The notes: generated by a model from the letters alone, not told the origin. A DNA stretch of 64,000 nucleotides from Pseudodesulfovibrio sediminis (GCF_020886695.1 NZ_AP024485.1:1869001-1933000); one strand, 5' to 3'. Shown: positions 43,396 to 52,153, numbered from the stretch's first letter. Made by a program: numbers and translations.

Positions 43396-44463
43396 TTATT
43401 GCTGAGCCTTGGGAGCGCGTTTGGGCAGCTTCTCCAAAGGCAGGTATGGCACGGATTTCTTGAGAGCGTCGTCGGACATGATCAGCTTCTCCACTTCGGG
43501 ATTGGCAAAAATCTGCTCCATGGTTTCGATGTAGAGACGACGGCGGGTAATATCCTTGGCCTTGTTGTACTCTGCCAGCACGGACAGGAACCGGGCGGCG
43601 TCACCCTCGGCCTTGCGGACCTTGGCTTCACGGTAGGCCTGCGCCGCATTGACGATGCGGGCCGCCTCTCCACGAGCCTTGGGCAGAATGTCGCGCTGGT
43701 AGGCTTCGGCCTCGTTGATGAAACGGGACTTATCCTCCCGGGCGCTGGCGACATCCTTGAATGCATCTATGACGTCATCCGGTGGATGAACGTTCTGCAT
43801 CTGTACGGCCACCACGGACAGGCCGGTCTCGTATTTGTCCAGAATCTCCTGCATGAGTATTCTGGTCTCGACCTGAATCTCCTGCTTGCCAGTGGTCAAT
43901 GCCGCGTCGATCTTGCCCTTGCCGATGATCTCGCGCATGGCGGCCTCGCCCGCGTGGGCCAGGGTCTGCTCGGGATCATTGACATTGAACAGATAGTTCT
44001 CGGCATCCTTGATCATATACTGGACAATAAACTGCACGGACAAGATGTTTTCATCACCGGTGAGCATCAGGGACTCTTCCTTGACCTCACGGCTCGCACC
44101 CTGCTGAAAATTCTGAGTACGCGCTCTTCCGACTGATCTGAAACCGAATTCGATACGCCGGATCTGCGTCACCTTGGGGGTGAGAACGCTTTGCACCGGA
44201 AACGGAATATGGTAATTCGGACCCGCAGTGGTGATGCGGAGGAATTGTCCGAACTGCTTGACCACGCCCACTTCGTCGGGTTCCACAATGTAGAAACCGC
44301 TGGCGATCCAGAGTAAGAAAATGAGTGGAATGATGAGTTTCCAACCAGGCAGTTTGAACTTTTTGAACTTGTCAAACTGATCCTGAAAGTCATCAAAGCT
44401 CGGTGGCTTGCCACCGGGACGCCCCTGTTGCTGCTTTTGTAATTTTTCCCAGTCCCAATTCAT
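43396..44463 (-). CDS. hflK: FtsH protease activity modulator HflK
   Basis: 355 residues. The N-terminal cytoplasmic tail is Gln/Gly-rich (LQKQQQGRPGGKPP), followed by a membrane segment (LIIPLIFLLWIASGFYIVEPDEVGVVKQFG) and the SPFH domain (TTAGPNYHIPFPVQSVLTPKVTQIRRIEFG), then the helix with QRDILPKARGEAARIVNAAQAYREAKV, all typical of HflK. It is the first gene of the hflKC unit. Confidence 0.94.
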   Translation of the reverse strand: MNWDWEKLQKQQQGRPGGKPPSFDDFQDQFDKFKKFKLPGWKLIIPLIFLLWIASGFYIVEPDEVGVVKQFGQFLRITTAGPNYHIPFPVQSVLTPKVTQIRRIEFGFRSVGRARTQNFQQGASREVKEESLMLTGDENILSVQFIVQYMIKDAENYLFNVNDPEQTLAHAGEAAMREIIGKGKIDAALTTGKQEIQVETRILMQEILDKYETGLSVVAVQMQNVHPPDDVIDAFKDVASAREDKSRFINEAEAYQRDILPKARGEAARIVNAAQAYREAKVRKAEGDAARFLSVLAEYNKAKDITRRRLYIETMEQIFANPEVEKLIMSDDALKKSVPYLPLEKLPKRAPKAQQ

Positions 44464-44571
44464 AATGGATTAAGTAGGCACAATGATCGGACAGGTCAAG
44501 GAAAGTCGGATGAAAATCATATCATCGTACCCCGCTCATGCTCTGATGCGCCACCCCGGCGGCCGATAGCC

Positions 44572-45054
44572 ATGTGCGGCAACCCATATTTTACCGGATT
44601 ATTCCGCCGTTTCCGGGCGTTCGTGCTGCGCAGCAAGGTACAGGTCAGAGGCCGCTGCAAAGGGTGCGGATACTGCTGTCAGGATATCATGCTCAAGGAC
44701 AAGGGGCGATGGTTGCGGACCAACAGGCAATTCAAGGCGCTGGTCAAATCCAACCCGGAACACGCCCGCTTCACGCCTGTCGGACGCGATGAGTATGGTT
44801 TCATGATCTTCACCTGCAAAAAACTTGGCCCGGACAATCTTTGCTCTTCCTATGACGACCGGCCCGAGTTATGTAGAAATTACCCGTCCGATTCCCTATA
44901 CTATCAGGGCGACTGTCTCCAGTCCGCGTGCGGGTACTCGTTCAAGGATATCTCCTTCCGGGATGTCCTCATGCGCAACAGGCGGAGCCGCATACCAAAA
45001 TTCTCGCAAGTGCTCCGCAAGGAAATCGAACAGGACAAGAAACGGACACGATGA
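44572..45054 (+). CDS. YkgJ-family cysteine-cluster protein
   Basis: 160 residues. The N-terminal cluster CKGCGYCCQDI and later C-rich sites (FTCKKLGPDNLCSSYDDRPELCRNYP, CLQSACGY) match the YkgJ zinc/iron-chelating domain family. No enzymatic role is known. The stop overlaps the ATG of the adaptor gene (ATGA), so it is translated with the exporter, although its link to export is unclear. Confidence 0.82.
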   Translation: MCGNPYFTGLFRRFRAFVLRSKVQVRGRCKGCGYCCQDIMLKDKGRWLRTNRQFKALVKSNPEHARFTPVGRDEYGFMIFTCKKLGPDNLCSSYDDRPELCRNYPSDSLYYQGDCLQSACGYSFKDISFRDVLMRNRRSRIPKFSQVLRKEIEQDKKRTR

Positions 45055-46142
45055 AAAAACTCATATTCATTCTTATCGCGGTGCTCATTACTGGTGGTGG
45101 CATCTGGTATTTCAAAGGGACGCAATCCGCTGGAAAAATCAAAGTGCTCAAGACCACTACGATCCAGCGCGGCTCCGTGACCCGTGTGCTGGAGGCCACC
45201 GGCATCGTCAAGGCGCAGGTGGGCGCACAGGTCAAGATCGGCGCGCAGGCCACCGGCGTGCTTGAATCCGTTCCCGTCAAAGTGGGCGACCACGTCAACA
45301 AGGGCGACCTCATCGCACAGATCGACGCACGGGAACTCCGCGCCCGCATCAGCGAGGCACAGGCCAATCTGGATCAGGCACAGGCCAAGCTCCGGTACAT
45401 GCAAAAGAATCTGCCGCGCCAGCGCGCACTGGTGCAAAAGCATCTCGCCGCTCAGGACACGCTCGATGTCGCCATGCAGGATGCGGACATGGCGCGCCAC
45501 GCCGTGGCCTCGTCCAAGGCGATAATGCGCACCCTCCAGGTCCAACTCACCTACACCAAGATATACTCGCCCATTACCGGCGTGGTCTCGCAGGTGGCGG
45601 CTCAGGAAGGCGAAACCATCGTCTCCGGCCTGTCCGTGTCCAACCTCATCACGGTGCTGGACCCCACCAAGCTCGAAATGTGGATATACATAGACGAAAC
45701 CGATGTGGGCCGCGTGCAGGAGGGACTGCCGGTGCGCTATACGGTTGACGCCTACCGCGACAGAATCTTTGAAGGCGTGGTGGCCCGCATCTACCCCGAG
45801 CCGGAGATCCGTGACAACATCGTCTACTACCGCACTCTGGTTAAAGTGACCGAGGATCAATCGGAATATCTGCGGCCTGAAATGACCACACAGTGCAAAA
45901 TCATCGTCGAAACCAAAGACGATGTCCTGACCGTTCCCAACACCGCCCTGAAATGGGTCAGGGACCGACAGGTCTGTTTCGTCGTCGGTCCCGATCCCAA
46001 AGTCGAGCCGACCGAAGTGCTGCCCACACTCGGACTCGTCGGACTTGAATCGTCCGAAGTGCTCGAAGGGTTGTCCGAGGGCGACACCGTGGCCACGCAG
46101 CTGGTTCTCCCCGGCGCCAAGGTCGGCAAGAAGGGAATCTAA
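45051..46142 (+). CDS. MacA-like periplasmic adaptor (HlyD/RND-MFP family)
   Basis: 363 residues. One N-terminal membrane helix (LIFILIAVLITGGGIWYF), then a lipoyl half-motif (GAQVKIGAQATGVLESVPVKVGDHVNKGDLIAQID), a coiled-coil hairpin (LRARISEAQANLDQAQAKLRYMQKNLPRQ), the second lipoyl half (IYSPITGVVSQVAAQEGETI) and a beta-barrel with a membrane-proximal domain. It links an inner-membrane ABC transporter to an outer-membrane channel. The ATPase and permease genes follow; no TolC-like gene is nearby. Confidence 0.93.
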   Translation: MKKLIFILIAVLITGGGIWYFKGTQSAGKIKVLKTTTIQRGSVTRVLEATGIVKAQVGAQVKIGAQATGVLESVPVKVGDHVNKGDLIAQIDARELRARISEAQANLDQAQAKLRYMQKNLPRQRALVQKHLAAQDTLDVAMQDADMARHAVASSKAIMRTLQVQLTYTKIYSPITGVVSQVAAQEGETIVSGLSVSNLITVLDPTKLEMWIYIDETDVGRVQEGLPVRYTVDAYRDRIFEGVVARIYPEPEIRDNIVYYRTLVKVTEDQSEYLRPEMTTQCKIIVETKDDVLTVPNTALKWVRDRQVCFVVGPDPKVEPTEVLPTLGLVGLESSEVLEGLSEGDTVATQLVLPGAKVGKKGI

Positions 46143-46144
46143 GC

Positions 46145-46852
46145 ATGACCGAACCAGCCATCTCCATGACCGATATCACCCGAACATTCCTGCAACAGGC
46201 GGAAAGAGACGGTGACGCCGACGCAGGCATCAAAGTGCTCAAAGGCATCACACTCGATGCGGCCCAGGGAGAATTCATTGCCCTGCAAGGCACGTCCGGG
46301 TCAGGCAAGTCCACCCTGCTGCACATCATCGGCCTTCTTGATCGTCCCTCGACCGGCACATACAGACTGCTCGGCCAGGACGCATCCACCCTTGATGACG
46401 ACCACCAGTCCGACCTGCGCAACCTCTCCCTCGGGTTCGTGTTCCAGTCATTTTATCTGATCCCCTACGCGACCGCTCTGGAGAACGTCATCCTGCCCGG
46501 GCTGTATTCCGGCAAACCACGCAATGAACTTGTCAGCAGGGCCGAACACCTCATGGAGCAGGTCGGGCTGTCCGACCGCATGCATTTCAAACCCTCGCGA
46601 TTATCCGGCGGTCAGCAGCAGCGCGTGGCCATGGCCCGTGCCCTGCTCAACGAGCCAAAGATCATCCTGGCCGATGAACCGACCGGCCAGCTCGACTCCA
46701 CGACGTCCACCGAAATAATGAAACTGTTTCACACCGTGCACGATTCCGGCACCACCATCGTACTCGTCACCCACGACGAACAGGTGGCTCGTGAAGCCGG
46801 ACGTATCATCAAACTGCACGACGGAAAGATTGTCGAAGATACCATACGGTAA
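46145..46852 (+). CDS. ABC transporter ATPase (MacB/LolD type)
   Basis: 235 residues. Walker A is GTSGSGKSTLL, Q-loop SLGFVFQSFYLIPY, signature LSGGQQQRVAMARAL, Walker B IILADEPTGQLD, and the switch His in VLVTHDEQVA. The DRPSTGTYRLLGQD linker is typical of the MacB/LolD group. The ATG lies 2 bp after the adaptor stop. An unusual 173-bp gap with a palindromic element separates it from the permease gene. Confidence 0.95.
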   Translation: MTEPAISMTDITRTFLQQAERDGDADAGIKVLKGITLDAAQGEFIALQGTSGSGKSTLLHIIGLLDRPSTGTYRLLGQDASTLDDDHQSDLRNLSLGFVFQSFYLIPYATALENVILPGLYSGKPRNELVSRAEHLMEQVGLSDRMHFKPSRLSGGQQQRVAMARALLNEPKIILADEPTGQLDSTTSTEIMKLFHTVHDSGTTIVLVTHDEQVAREAGRIIKLHDGKIVEDTIR

Positions 46853-47025
46853 AAGGAAGCACGCCTCCGGCGGCCCAAGAACCTCTTGGTGCCGTTACGC
46901 GGGAGGAGACAGCGGTCAACACGCTTACAAGTAGATAAACCATACCGCCCCCTCATGAACCACACCCGCGAAGCGCGAGACACTGTTGAGGAAAAGGATG
47001 AAATGGGGGGCTGGGGGCACACACA
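46853..47025. repeat. Intergenic gap with GCCTCCGGCGGC core and hairpin
   Basis: Between the ATPase and permease genes. It starts with the 12-mer GCCTCCGGCGGC (46863-46874), also found before cobA-hemD and valS, here in opposite orientation to the genes. Next comes the hairpin CCAAGA-ACC-TCTTGG (46875-46889). The remainder ends GGGGGGCTGGGGG just before the permease ATG. No open frame is convincing. Confidence 0.6.
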
Positions 47026-48255
47026 ATGTTCCGATTGATACCACGCATAATAAGTATGGGATTTGAGGCTGTCTGGGCCTTCAAGTTGCGTACGCTGTTC
47101 GTGGTGCTCGGTGTGGCCTTCGGCATCGCCAGTCTGACGCTTATCATCACGGCCGTTGACGGGGCCAACAGAAAAGCAATGGAGATCGTTGAATTTTTCG
47201 GACCGGACGCCGCCCTGGTGTTCGGCGGCAATTTCAAGAAACGTGCAGTGGGCATGCGCACCCTGACCCTGAGCCGAGAGGATGCCCGACGCATCAAGGA
47301 CTCGCTGCCGGGCGCTTATCAGGTCATCCCCATGCGCATGAAATCAGGACAGACCGTCAAGGTTGGCAACAAAAATGCCCAGGATGTGGCCATCATCGGA
47401 GCGACCGCAGACTATGCTTCGGCCTGGAACTGGCCTCTGGCCGAGGGGCGGGACATCTCTGCCGAAGACGATCAGATAGGAGCCAAGGTCGCCCTTCTCG
47501 GCGACAAGCCCGCCGAAGAACTGTTCGGTGAAGAGTCGCCCGTGGGCAAAGTCGTTTACATTTCCGGCATCCCATTTCAGGTGGTGGGCAGACTGACCCT
47601 GCGCGGATTCACCGGCGGAGGTGGCGGGGACATCGACAACCGCATCATCATCCCGCTCTCCACGCTGGTGCAGCGCTACAACATGGATCGCAAATATTTC
47701 CGTGCCCTGCGTGTGAAATTCCTTGAAGTGGACTACATGGACGCCCACACCGAGAACCTGCGCTCCCTTTTGCGGCACATGCACAACCTGCCGCCTGAGG
47801 CAGACGACGATTTCTCCATTCTCACCGCTGATGAAGTGCTCAAGTTCCTGGCCATGTTCAAAGGCGGCCTGACCATCTTTCTGGGCGTGACCGCAGGCAT
47901 CTCCATGCTGGTGGGCGGGTTCGTGCTGGCCAATCTTTTTTCCATTTCCGTGTCGGAGCGAGCCGAAGAAATCGGCTTGAAAAAGGCCATGGGCGCACGC
48001 AAATCGGCAATCATGGGCCAATTTCTCGTCGAAGCCTGCGCCCTGACTGCGCTGGGCGGCGTGCTCGGGCTCTTCCTCGGACTGGGGCTTGGGCAGTTCC
48101 TCTCACGACTGGATATCCTGACCATCCAATTCTCATGGAAGGCATTTTTCATGTCACTGGCCGGTTCGCAGGCCATCGGTCTGATCTTTGGCCTCAAACC
48201 CGCCAAACAGGCTGCGGACCTCGACCCCATCCAGGCACTACGGGGCGACGGCTAA
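47026..48255 (+). CDS. ABC transporter permease (MacB/FtsX type)
   Basis: 409 residues. One N-terminal helix (LRTLFVVLGVAFGIASLTLIITAV), a large periplasmic MacB_PCD domain (GADRK-like NRKAMEIVEFFG to about residue 260), and three C-terminal helices forming the FtsX domain (FLGVTAGISMLVGGFVLANLFSISVSERAEEIGLKKAMGARKSAI). It completes the MacA-MacB-type exporter with the two upstream genes. The start lacks a close ribosome site; a G-run stands 9 bases before the ATG. Confidence 0.9.
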   Translation: MFRLIPRIISMGFEAVWAFKLRTLFVVLGVAFGIASLTLIITAVDGANRKAMEIVEFFGPDAALVFGGNFKKRAVGMRTLTLSREDARRIKDSLPGAYQVIPMRMKSGQTVKVGNKNAQDVAIIGATADYASAWNWPLAEGRDISAEDDQIGAKVALLGDKPAEELFGEESPVGKVVYISGIPFQVVGRLTLRGFTGGGGGDIDNRIIIPLSTLVQRYNMDRKYFRALRVKFLEVDYMDAHTENLRSLLRHMHNLPPEADDDFSILTADEVLKFLAMFKGGLTIFLGVTAGISMLVGGFVLANLFSISVSERAEEIGLKKAMGARKSAIMGQFLVEACALTALGGVLGLFLGLGLGQFLSRLDILTIQFSWKAFFMSLAGSQAIGLIFGLKPAKQAADLDPIQALRGDG

Positions 48256-48300
48256 CCTTCCGGGCTTGCACGAAAACCATTGGCACGCTACTAATTCGAC

Positions 48301-48816
48301 ATGCGCATCACAATCCCGAAGGTACATGGCAACTCGCCCAAGGAAAAAGTACTCCGCACCCTGGCACTGATATTGGTGTTCGGTGCCGTGATCTGGGCCT
48401 TTACCGAAAACAACAAACATGTGGTCGAGGTTCTCAACCAGCAGAGCGCGGTCTATGACGAGACCGGCACACTGGACAAGGAACAGAAGAGCTTCATCGC
48501 CTCAATTACCAGAACATTCAGGGACAAATACGGCATGGATTGTCAAATACAGGTCTACGTCGGCGATTTCGTGGTGCCGGACCTGGATTCCAAGACCATT
48601 TACATAGGATTTGCCCCCTCCATCAACGAGGTGGAACTCAGATTCCCGCCGCTCATGCGCACGGCCTTTGGCACCGAATTCATCGACATGCTGAAGACCA
48701 CCATCCTGCTCCCCTCCTTCAGGGACGACACCTGGCCCATGGCTATTCACGAAGTCCTGATGGAAATCACCAGCAAATTTGAAGAACTACAACAAGGAGA
48801 GAGCGCCAGTGAGTGA
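48301..48816 (+). CDS. Membrane-anchored TPM-domain-like protein
   Basis: 171 residues. One N-terminal helix ([18 protein letters not shown]) is followed by a region resembling the TPM (TLP18.3/Psb32/MOLO-1) domain: [39 protein letters not shown] ... [22 protein letters not shown]. It lies 45 bp after the exporter permease and overlaps rnhA by 8 bases. The role is unknown. Confidence 0.65.
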   Translation: MRITIPKVHGNSPKEKVLRTLALILVFGAVIWAFTENNKHVVEVLNQQSAVYDETGTLDKEQKSFIASITRTFRDKYGMDCQIQVYVGDFVVPDLDSKTIYIGFAPSINEVELRFPPLMRTAFGTEFIDMLKTTILLPSFRDDTWPMAIHEVLMEITSKFEELQQGESASE

Positions 48817-49294
48817 GCGCGTCACCATGTACACCGATGGCTCCTGCCTGGGTAACCCCGGTCCCGGAGGCTACGGTGCGGTCCTGATTTTTGGAGAATA
48901 CAAAGGCGAAACCGCCAAGAATTACAAGGAATTCTCTCAAGGATACAAACGAACAACCAATAACCGCATGGAACTTCTGGCCGTGATTGTCGGTCTGGGC
49001 GCCTTGAAACGGCCCTGCGCCGTGTCGCTGTGGACCGATTCCAAGTATGTGCAGCAGGCCATTACACAGGGATGGCTCAAGAACTGGCAGAAAAACGGCT
49101 GGAAAACCGCTGCCAAAAAACCGGTCAAGAACCAGGATCTCTGGCGCAAACTCATGCCGCTCATCGAAGAGCACGACGTCACCTTCAACTGGGTGAAAGG
49201 CCACAGCGGCCACATGTTCAACGAACGGGTGGACGATCTGGCGAGAGATGCTGCCAGCGGCAGTGGCCTTCTCGAAGACAAAGGCATGGAGTAA
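48809..49294 (+). CDS. rnhA: Ribonuclease HI
   Basis: 161 residues. RNase HI degrades the RNA strand of RNA-DNA hybrids. The catalytic acidic residues are D10 ([18 protein letters not shown]), E55 (NNRMELLA), D77 (LWTDSKYV) and D142 (ERVDDLAR), and the basic handle region ([21 protein letters not shown]) is present. The GTG at 48809 is chosen because AAGGAGAG lies about 8 bases upstream and D10 then falls at the E. coli position. An in-frame TTG at 48779 is less likely. It overlaps the TPM-like gene and is followed by a strong terminator. Confidence 0.96.
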   Translation: MSERVTMYTDGSCLGNPGPGGYGAVLIFGEYKGETAKNYKEFSQGYKRTTNNRMELLAVIVGLGALKRPCAVSLWTDSKYVQQAITQGWLKNWQKNGWKTAAKKPVKNQDLWRKLMPLIEEHDVTFNWVKGHSGHMFNERVDDLARDAASGSGLLEDKGME

Positions 49295-49340
49295 GGAGAG
49301 GGGCGCTTCGAGCAGCACGCCTTATAAGAAGATACGGAAG

Positions 49341-49364
49341 GCCGCCCAAGGGGCGGCTTTTTTT
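49341..49364 (+). terminator. Intrinsic terminator of rnhA
   Basis: GCCGCCC-AAG-GGGCGGC (49341-49357) followed by seven T (49358-49364). Confidence 0.88.
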
Positions 49365-49381
49365 GTTTCTATTGAAGGAAG

Positions 49382-50038
49382 CGCACCTTCGGCGCGAGAG
49401 GCACTCTTGGGTGCGTGCCGCACCCAAATTGTTCCATGCCCTTCGCGGGCGGCGGTCTCTTTTTGGGGAGCAAAAAGAGACGCAAAAAGCTCCTTACGCT
49501 AGTTTTCCCGCCCACGGTTTGACGGCAAGAAGCTGATCAACTCGGGACGGCTCCATGCTGGGAAAAGTAATGGGAATACCTCTCCGTTCCCCACTGGGGT
49601 GAGTGAGTGCATTCGTATTGCCTTACCGGAGCCGCCGTCCTTTCGTTGTCAGCTTCTAAGCCTTGCAAACAGGGCTAAGCTAGGGCGGATCGCGCGCTAT
49701 TGCATTCGGCATCAGAGGCGGCCCAACAAGTTACCGACAACCTCAAATCCACATCTCACACACCAAAAGTGCACCCTCTTCAACGACGGGCAATCGGAAG
49801 CGGACCTTAGAGCCTGTTTCGGGCGACGCAACGCAGCCCGACCGAGTCTGCATCGCAGACAATCTGTCGGGCAGTGCAGTCGCCTACAGGCTCTTGGGTT
49901 CGCTTCTTCGATCACAGACAAAAAAGCGTTTTTTGCCTCCTTTTTGCCGCTTCGCAAAAAGCAGGTCGCCGTAAAGGCGAAAACAATTTAATAAATTTGG
50001 ATTGGACTTTCACCGCGTAGCGCGCAAAACCACAAAAC
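49382..50038 (+). repeat. Structured dispersed repeat, copy A (about 657 bp)
   Basis: No credible gene fills this gap between converging rnhA and pncC. The sequence is repeated in inverse orientation at 61291-61945, with blocks of near identity and blocks that have diverged. Hairpins seen in order: TTGGGTGC/GCACCCAA (49407-49427); GTCTCTTTTTG/CAAAAAGAGAC (49455-49481); a long-range stem 49528-49541 with 49645-49657 enclosing GGACGGCTCC/GGAGCCG..GTCC (49545-49554, 49628-49640); an 82-nt nested hairpin (49811-49892); CTTTTTGC/GCAAAAAG (49940-49961); TCGCC/GGCGA (49966-49980). Several differences between copies fall in loops. No transposase frame or terminal inverted repeat is visible. Confidence 0.85.
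49811..49892 (+). other. 82-nt nested hairpin identical in both repeat copies
   Basis: Stems from outside in: AGCCTGT/ACAGGCT, GGCGAC/GTCGCC, GCCCGAC/GTCGGGC and GTCTGC/GCAGAC with loop ATC. The reverse complement at 61434-61515 is identical base for base, although flanking parts of the repeat have drifted. Confidence 0.8.
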
Positions 50039-50123
50039 AAAACGCATCTATCCCGCAATACCAGAATAGACCGTCCCACAAGTACTTTTGGCAAACAACA
50101 ATTACCTATCATTTGCCATTGCC

Positions 50124-50155
50124 GCGGCAGCCTGCATTGTAATGCAGACTGCCGC
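50124..50155 (-). terminator. Hairpin downstream of pncC
   Basis: GCGGCAG-CC-TGCATT-GT-AATGCA-GA-CTGCCGC, 14 bp after the pncC stop on the minus strand. The following sequence lacks a T run, so it may stabilise the 3' end rather than terminate by itself. Confidence 0.5.
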
Positions 50156-50168
50156 TTGCCATAAAAAA

Positions 50169-50654
50169 TTAACGAACCACCGAAAGCAACCCGTTGATCG
50201 CTGCCATGACGGATTGTTCCTTGATTTCCTGACGTGTGCCTTCGAAGCTATAACTTTTTGCACGAGTACCACCAGGCCAGGTCCAGGCCATCCAGACTGT
50301 GCCCACAGGTTTTTCAGGCGTGCCGCCCCCAGGGCCGGCTATGCCGGAGATAGCCACGGACACGTTTGCGCCGATAGCCTTGATCACGCCCTCAGCCATC
50401 GCCTTGACAACTGGTTCGGAAACCGCGCCATGCTTTTCCAGAACCATAGGATCCACGCCAAGCAGTTTGCTTTTGACCTCGTAGGCATAGGCTACGACCG
50501 AGCCTGCGTACCATTGAGAGCTGCCGGGGCAGTCCGTGAGAATGCTTGAGAGCAACCCGCCGGTGCAGGATTCAGCGGTTGCCAGCATGTTTTCTTCCAC
50601 GCTCAGGCATTCACCAAGTTCGGCTACGGCCCGTGAAATAAGATAGGTGTCCAT
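50169..50654 (-). CDS. pncC: Nicotinamide-nucleotide amidohydrolase (CinA C-terminal domain type)
   Basis: 161 residues. PncC deamidates NMN to NaMN in pyridine-nucleotide recycling. Landmarks: LATAESCTGGLLSSILTDCPGSSQWYAGSVVAYAYEVKSKLLGV, HGAVSEPVVKAMAEG, VAISGIAGPGGGTPEKPVGTVW. It is the stand-alone form, lacking the N-terminal MoCF-like domain of full CinA. It is divergently placed to a small membrane protein gene and convergent to the structured repeat and rnhA. Confidence 0.93.
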   Translation of the reverse strand: MDTYLISRAVAELGECLSVEENMLATAESCTGGLLSSILTDCPGSSQWYAGSVVAYAYEVKSKLLGVDPMVLEKHGAVSEPVVKAMAEGVIKAIGANVSVAISGIAGPGGGTPEKPVGTVWMAWTWPGGTRAKSYSFEGTRQEIKEQSVMAAINGLLSVVR

Positions 50655-50740
50655 GTATTCCTCCGACTGCTCTTCTACAAAATACCTTAATGGGTTGCAA
50701 TAACCATAAAGACGTTTGTACTGTGTCCGTAGGAGAATCC

Positions 50741-51163
50741 ATGGTCACATCCCCATCCGAGCTTTTTGATCTGGCCTTGAAACGGCATCGCCAGCCGTGG
50801 AACTGGACCCTGCAATTCGCGGGGATCATGTTGCTGGGGCTGACCCTTGCCGCACACAGCTATCTTCTGCTCGCGGCGTCCATGATCCTGTTCGGAGCCG
50901 GTTTTTATGAATTGCACATGCCGGAACCATCGGAGAACCTCTGGTTTCGGTTCGTATCCGGCGGCATCCAGTGGGAAAAGAACTGGGTTGCCACTCCATG
51001 GACATTCGGCAAGATCTTCAAATGCTGCGTTACGCTGGCCTTGCTCGCCGTAACCGTCTGGGCATTGGTGGTGCGTGAGATAGGGACCATTGGGCTGCTC
51101 ATCGGATTCCTGGCTCTGGCCCGTGTGGTGGTGGAGAACAGGGACAGCGGCGTGGAGCCATGA
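50741..51163 (+). CDS. Small multi-pass membrane protein
   Basis: 140 residues with two helices near the N-terminus (LQFAGIMLLGLTLAAHSYLLLAASMILFGAGFY) and two near the C-terminus (CCVTLALLAVTVWALVV, IGTIGLLIGFLALARVVV). AGGAGAATCC directly before the ATG decides the start. No family is recognised; proteins like this are found as hypothetical proteins in Desulfovibrionales. Confidence 0.72.
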   Translation: MVTSPSELFDLALKRHRQPWNWTLQFAGIMLLGLTLAAHSYLLLAASMILFGAGFYELHMPEPSENLWFRFVSGGIQWEKNWVATPWTFGKIFKCCVTLALLAVTVWALVVREIGTIGLLIGFLALARVVVENRDSGVEP

Positions 51164-51242
51164 GCAAACGTAAAATCATGGATGGACACACTCGTTGATG
51201 ATACTTATTTATTCATAGTAAACAACTTTCGGAGGAAACCAT

Positions 51243-51596
51243 ATGAGCGACGACAGCAATTCCTGCAAGCAATGGCTGAATGAAGTCAACTGGGACATGA
51301 TTCACGAAGATGCCGTTACATTGTATCTTGAATGGGGCAACAACAACTACCGCGATGCCATGCGCTCACCGGTAACCACCAGCGGCGAGTATTCCATCTA
51401 TTTCGCCATCGACACCTGGGAAGAACCCAGGGTGGTTCTGATGAAGATGGACAACTACGGGTCCACCATCCTGTGCGCCAAAAAGGTGCCGGACGCCCTG
51501 GCAAAAGAACTGCTCGACGACATCAAGGGGATCAAGGGCATCCTTGAACTGACGCCGTCCATCAAGGAATGGCTCATGAAGGAACTGGACGCCTAA
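51243..51596 (+). CDS. Small cytoplasmic protein, possibly DVU0772-like
   Basis: 117 residues, acidic, with VNWDMIHEDAVTLYLEWGNNN near the N-terminus and YSIYFAIDTWEEPRVVLMKMDNYGSTILCAKKVP in the middle, a mixed alpha/beta fold. The start resembles a small family conserved in Desulfovibrio (DVU0772 family, from memory and uncertain). CGGAGG precedes the ATG. It is monocistronic, ending in a strong terminator. Confidence 0.72.
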   Translation: MSDDSNSCKQWLNEVNWDMIHEDAVTLYLEWGNNNYRDAMRSPVTTSGEYSIYFAIDTWEEPRVVLMKMDNYGSTILCAKKVPDALAKELLDDIKGIKGILELTPSIKEWLMKELDA

Positions 51597-51682
51597 CTCG
51601 GTGTTACGCCAGGAACGGCGCGTTCTCCCTTGTCATTCCGGTTGAGGGTTCGATCTTTCTCGTCAAAACATAGAAAAATACG

Positions 51683-51715
51683 AAAAGGCCGCTTCAAATG
51701 AAGCGGCCTTTTTTT
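51683..51715 (+). terminator. Intrinsic terminator
   Basis: GGCCGCTTC-AAAT-GAAGCGGCC (51687-51708) with flanking A and a seven-T tail (51709-51715). It ends the 51243 gene. Confidence 0.88.
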
Positions 51716-51772
51716 GTGGGGTGTGCAAAGAATGGACAGGAATAAAATAAGTGCAAACAAAGACACATCACT

Positions 51773-51797
51773 TGTGCAATTGACGACACATTGCACA
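51773..51797. promoter_or_regulatory. Upstream dyad, probable enhancer-binding site
   Basis: TGTGCAAT-TGACGACAC-ATTGCACA: perfect 8-bp arms with a 9-bp spacer, centred about 68 bp before the -24 element of a sigma-54 promoter. Additional GTGCAA half-sites lie at 51723 and 51751. A second palindrome, ATTTCAA-CATA-TTGAAAT (51818-51835), lies between dyad and promoter. Confidence 0.6.
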
Positions 51798-51850
51798 TCG
51801 GTTGCAGGTTCAACAAAATTTCAACATATTGAAATAACAGGATTAGATGT

Positions 51851-51867
51851 TTGGCACGCTCTATGCT
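51851..51867 (+). promoter_or_regulatory. Sigma-54 (RpoN) promoter
   Basis: TTGGCACG-CTCT-ATGCT. The -24 GG (51853-51854) and -12 GC (51865-51866) are separated by exactly 10 bp and nearly every consensus base is present. Transcription should begin near 51877. Confidence 0.75.
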
Positions 51868-51878
51868 TTATGCAGACC

Positions 51879-52067
51879 ATGATTGATGTTGTCACTGTCA
51901 CTCTCATCATCCTGGGCGTCGCGTTGTTGCGACGCTCCCTCCTCACCGTCCCGGACGTCGCCCCCGGCGTCCGGGTAGACGGTGAAGAATTCGGCATAAT
52001 GGCCCCGGTTCCGGTATTCTCCAGAGCGCAAACCCCCATATTGCTCAGGAAGAAACGGACCAGATAA
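51879..52067 (+). CDS. Possible small membrane protein (62 aa)
   Basis: Reads MIDVVTVTLIILGVALLRRS and continues with a Pro/Val-rich middle and a basic end (LLRKKRTR). One membrane helix is possible at residues 3-17. Third codon positions favour C and G as in neighbouring genes, which supports coding. Against it, the frame has no ribosome site and would begin within a few bases of the sigma-54 start of transcription. It overlaps the candidate small RNA; only one of the two may be real. Confidence 0.3.
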   Translation: MIDVVTVTLIILGVALLRRSLLTVPDVAPGVRVDGEEFGIMAPVPVFSRAQTPILLRKKRTR

Positions 52068-52153
52068 GGGCCTTAAGCATAGACCATACCTCTCTTGAAA
52101 CACCGTTTTCAACCTAGAAACCCCCTCCTCGAATGCAGACCTCTAACCCCTCT

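Noticed and set aside
48283-48298. TTGGCACGCTACTAATT as a sigma-54 promoter
   Set aside because: The -24 element is good but the -12 GC is absent.
49599-49991. Frame with RACFGRRNAARPSLHRRQS-type peptide, shared with 61308-61607
   Set aside because: The likeness comes from the repeat's DNA identity. The frames differ in length and lack ribosome sites, and the conserved feature is the hairpin.
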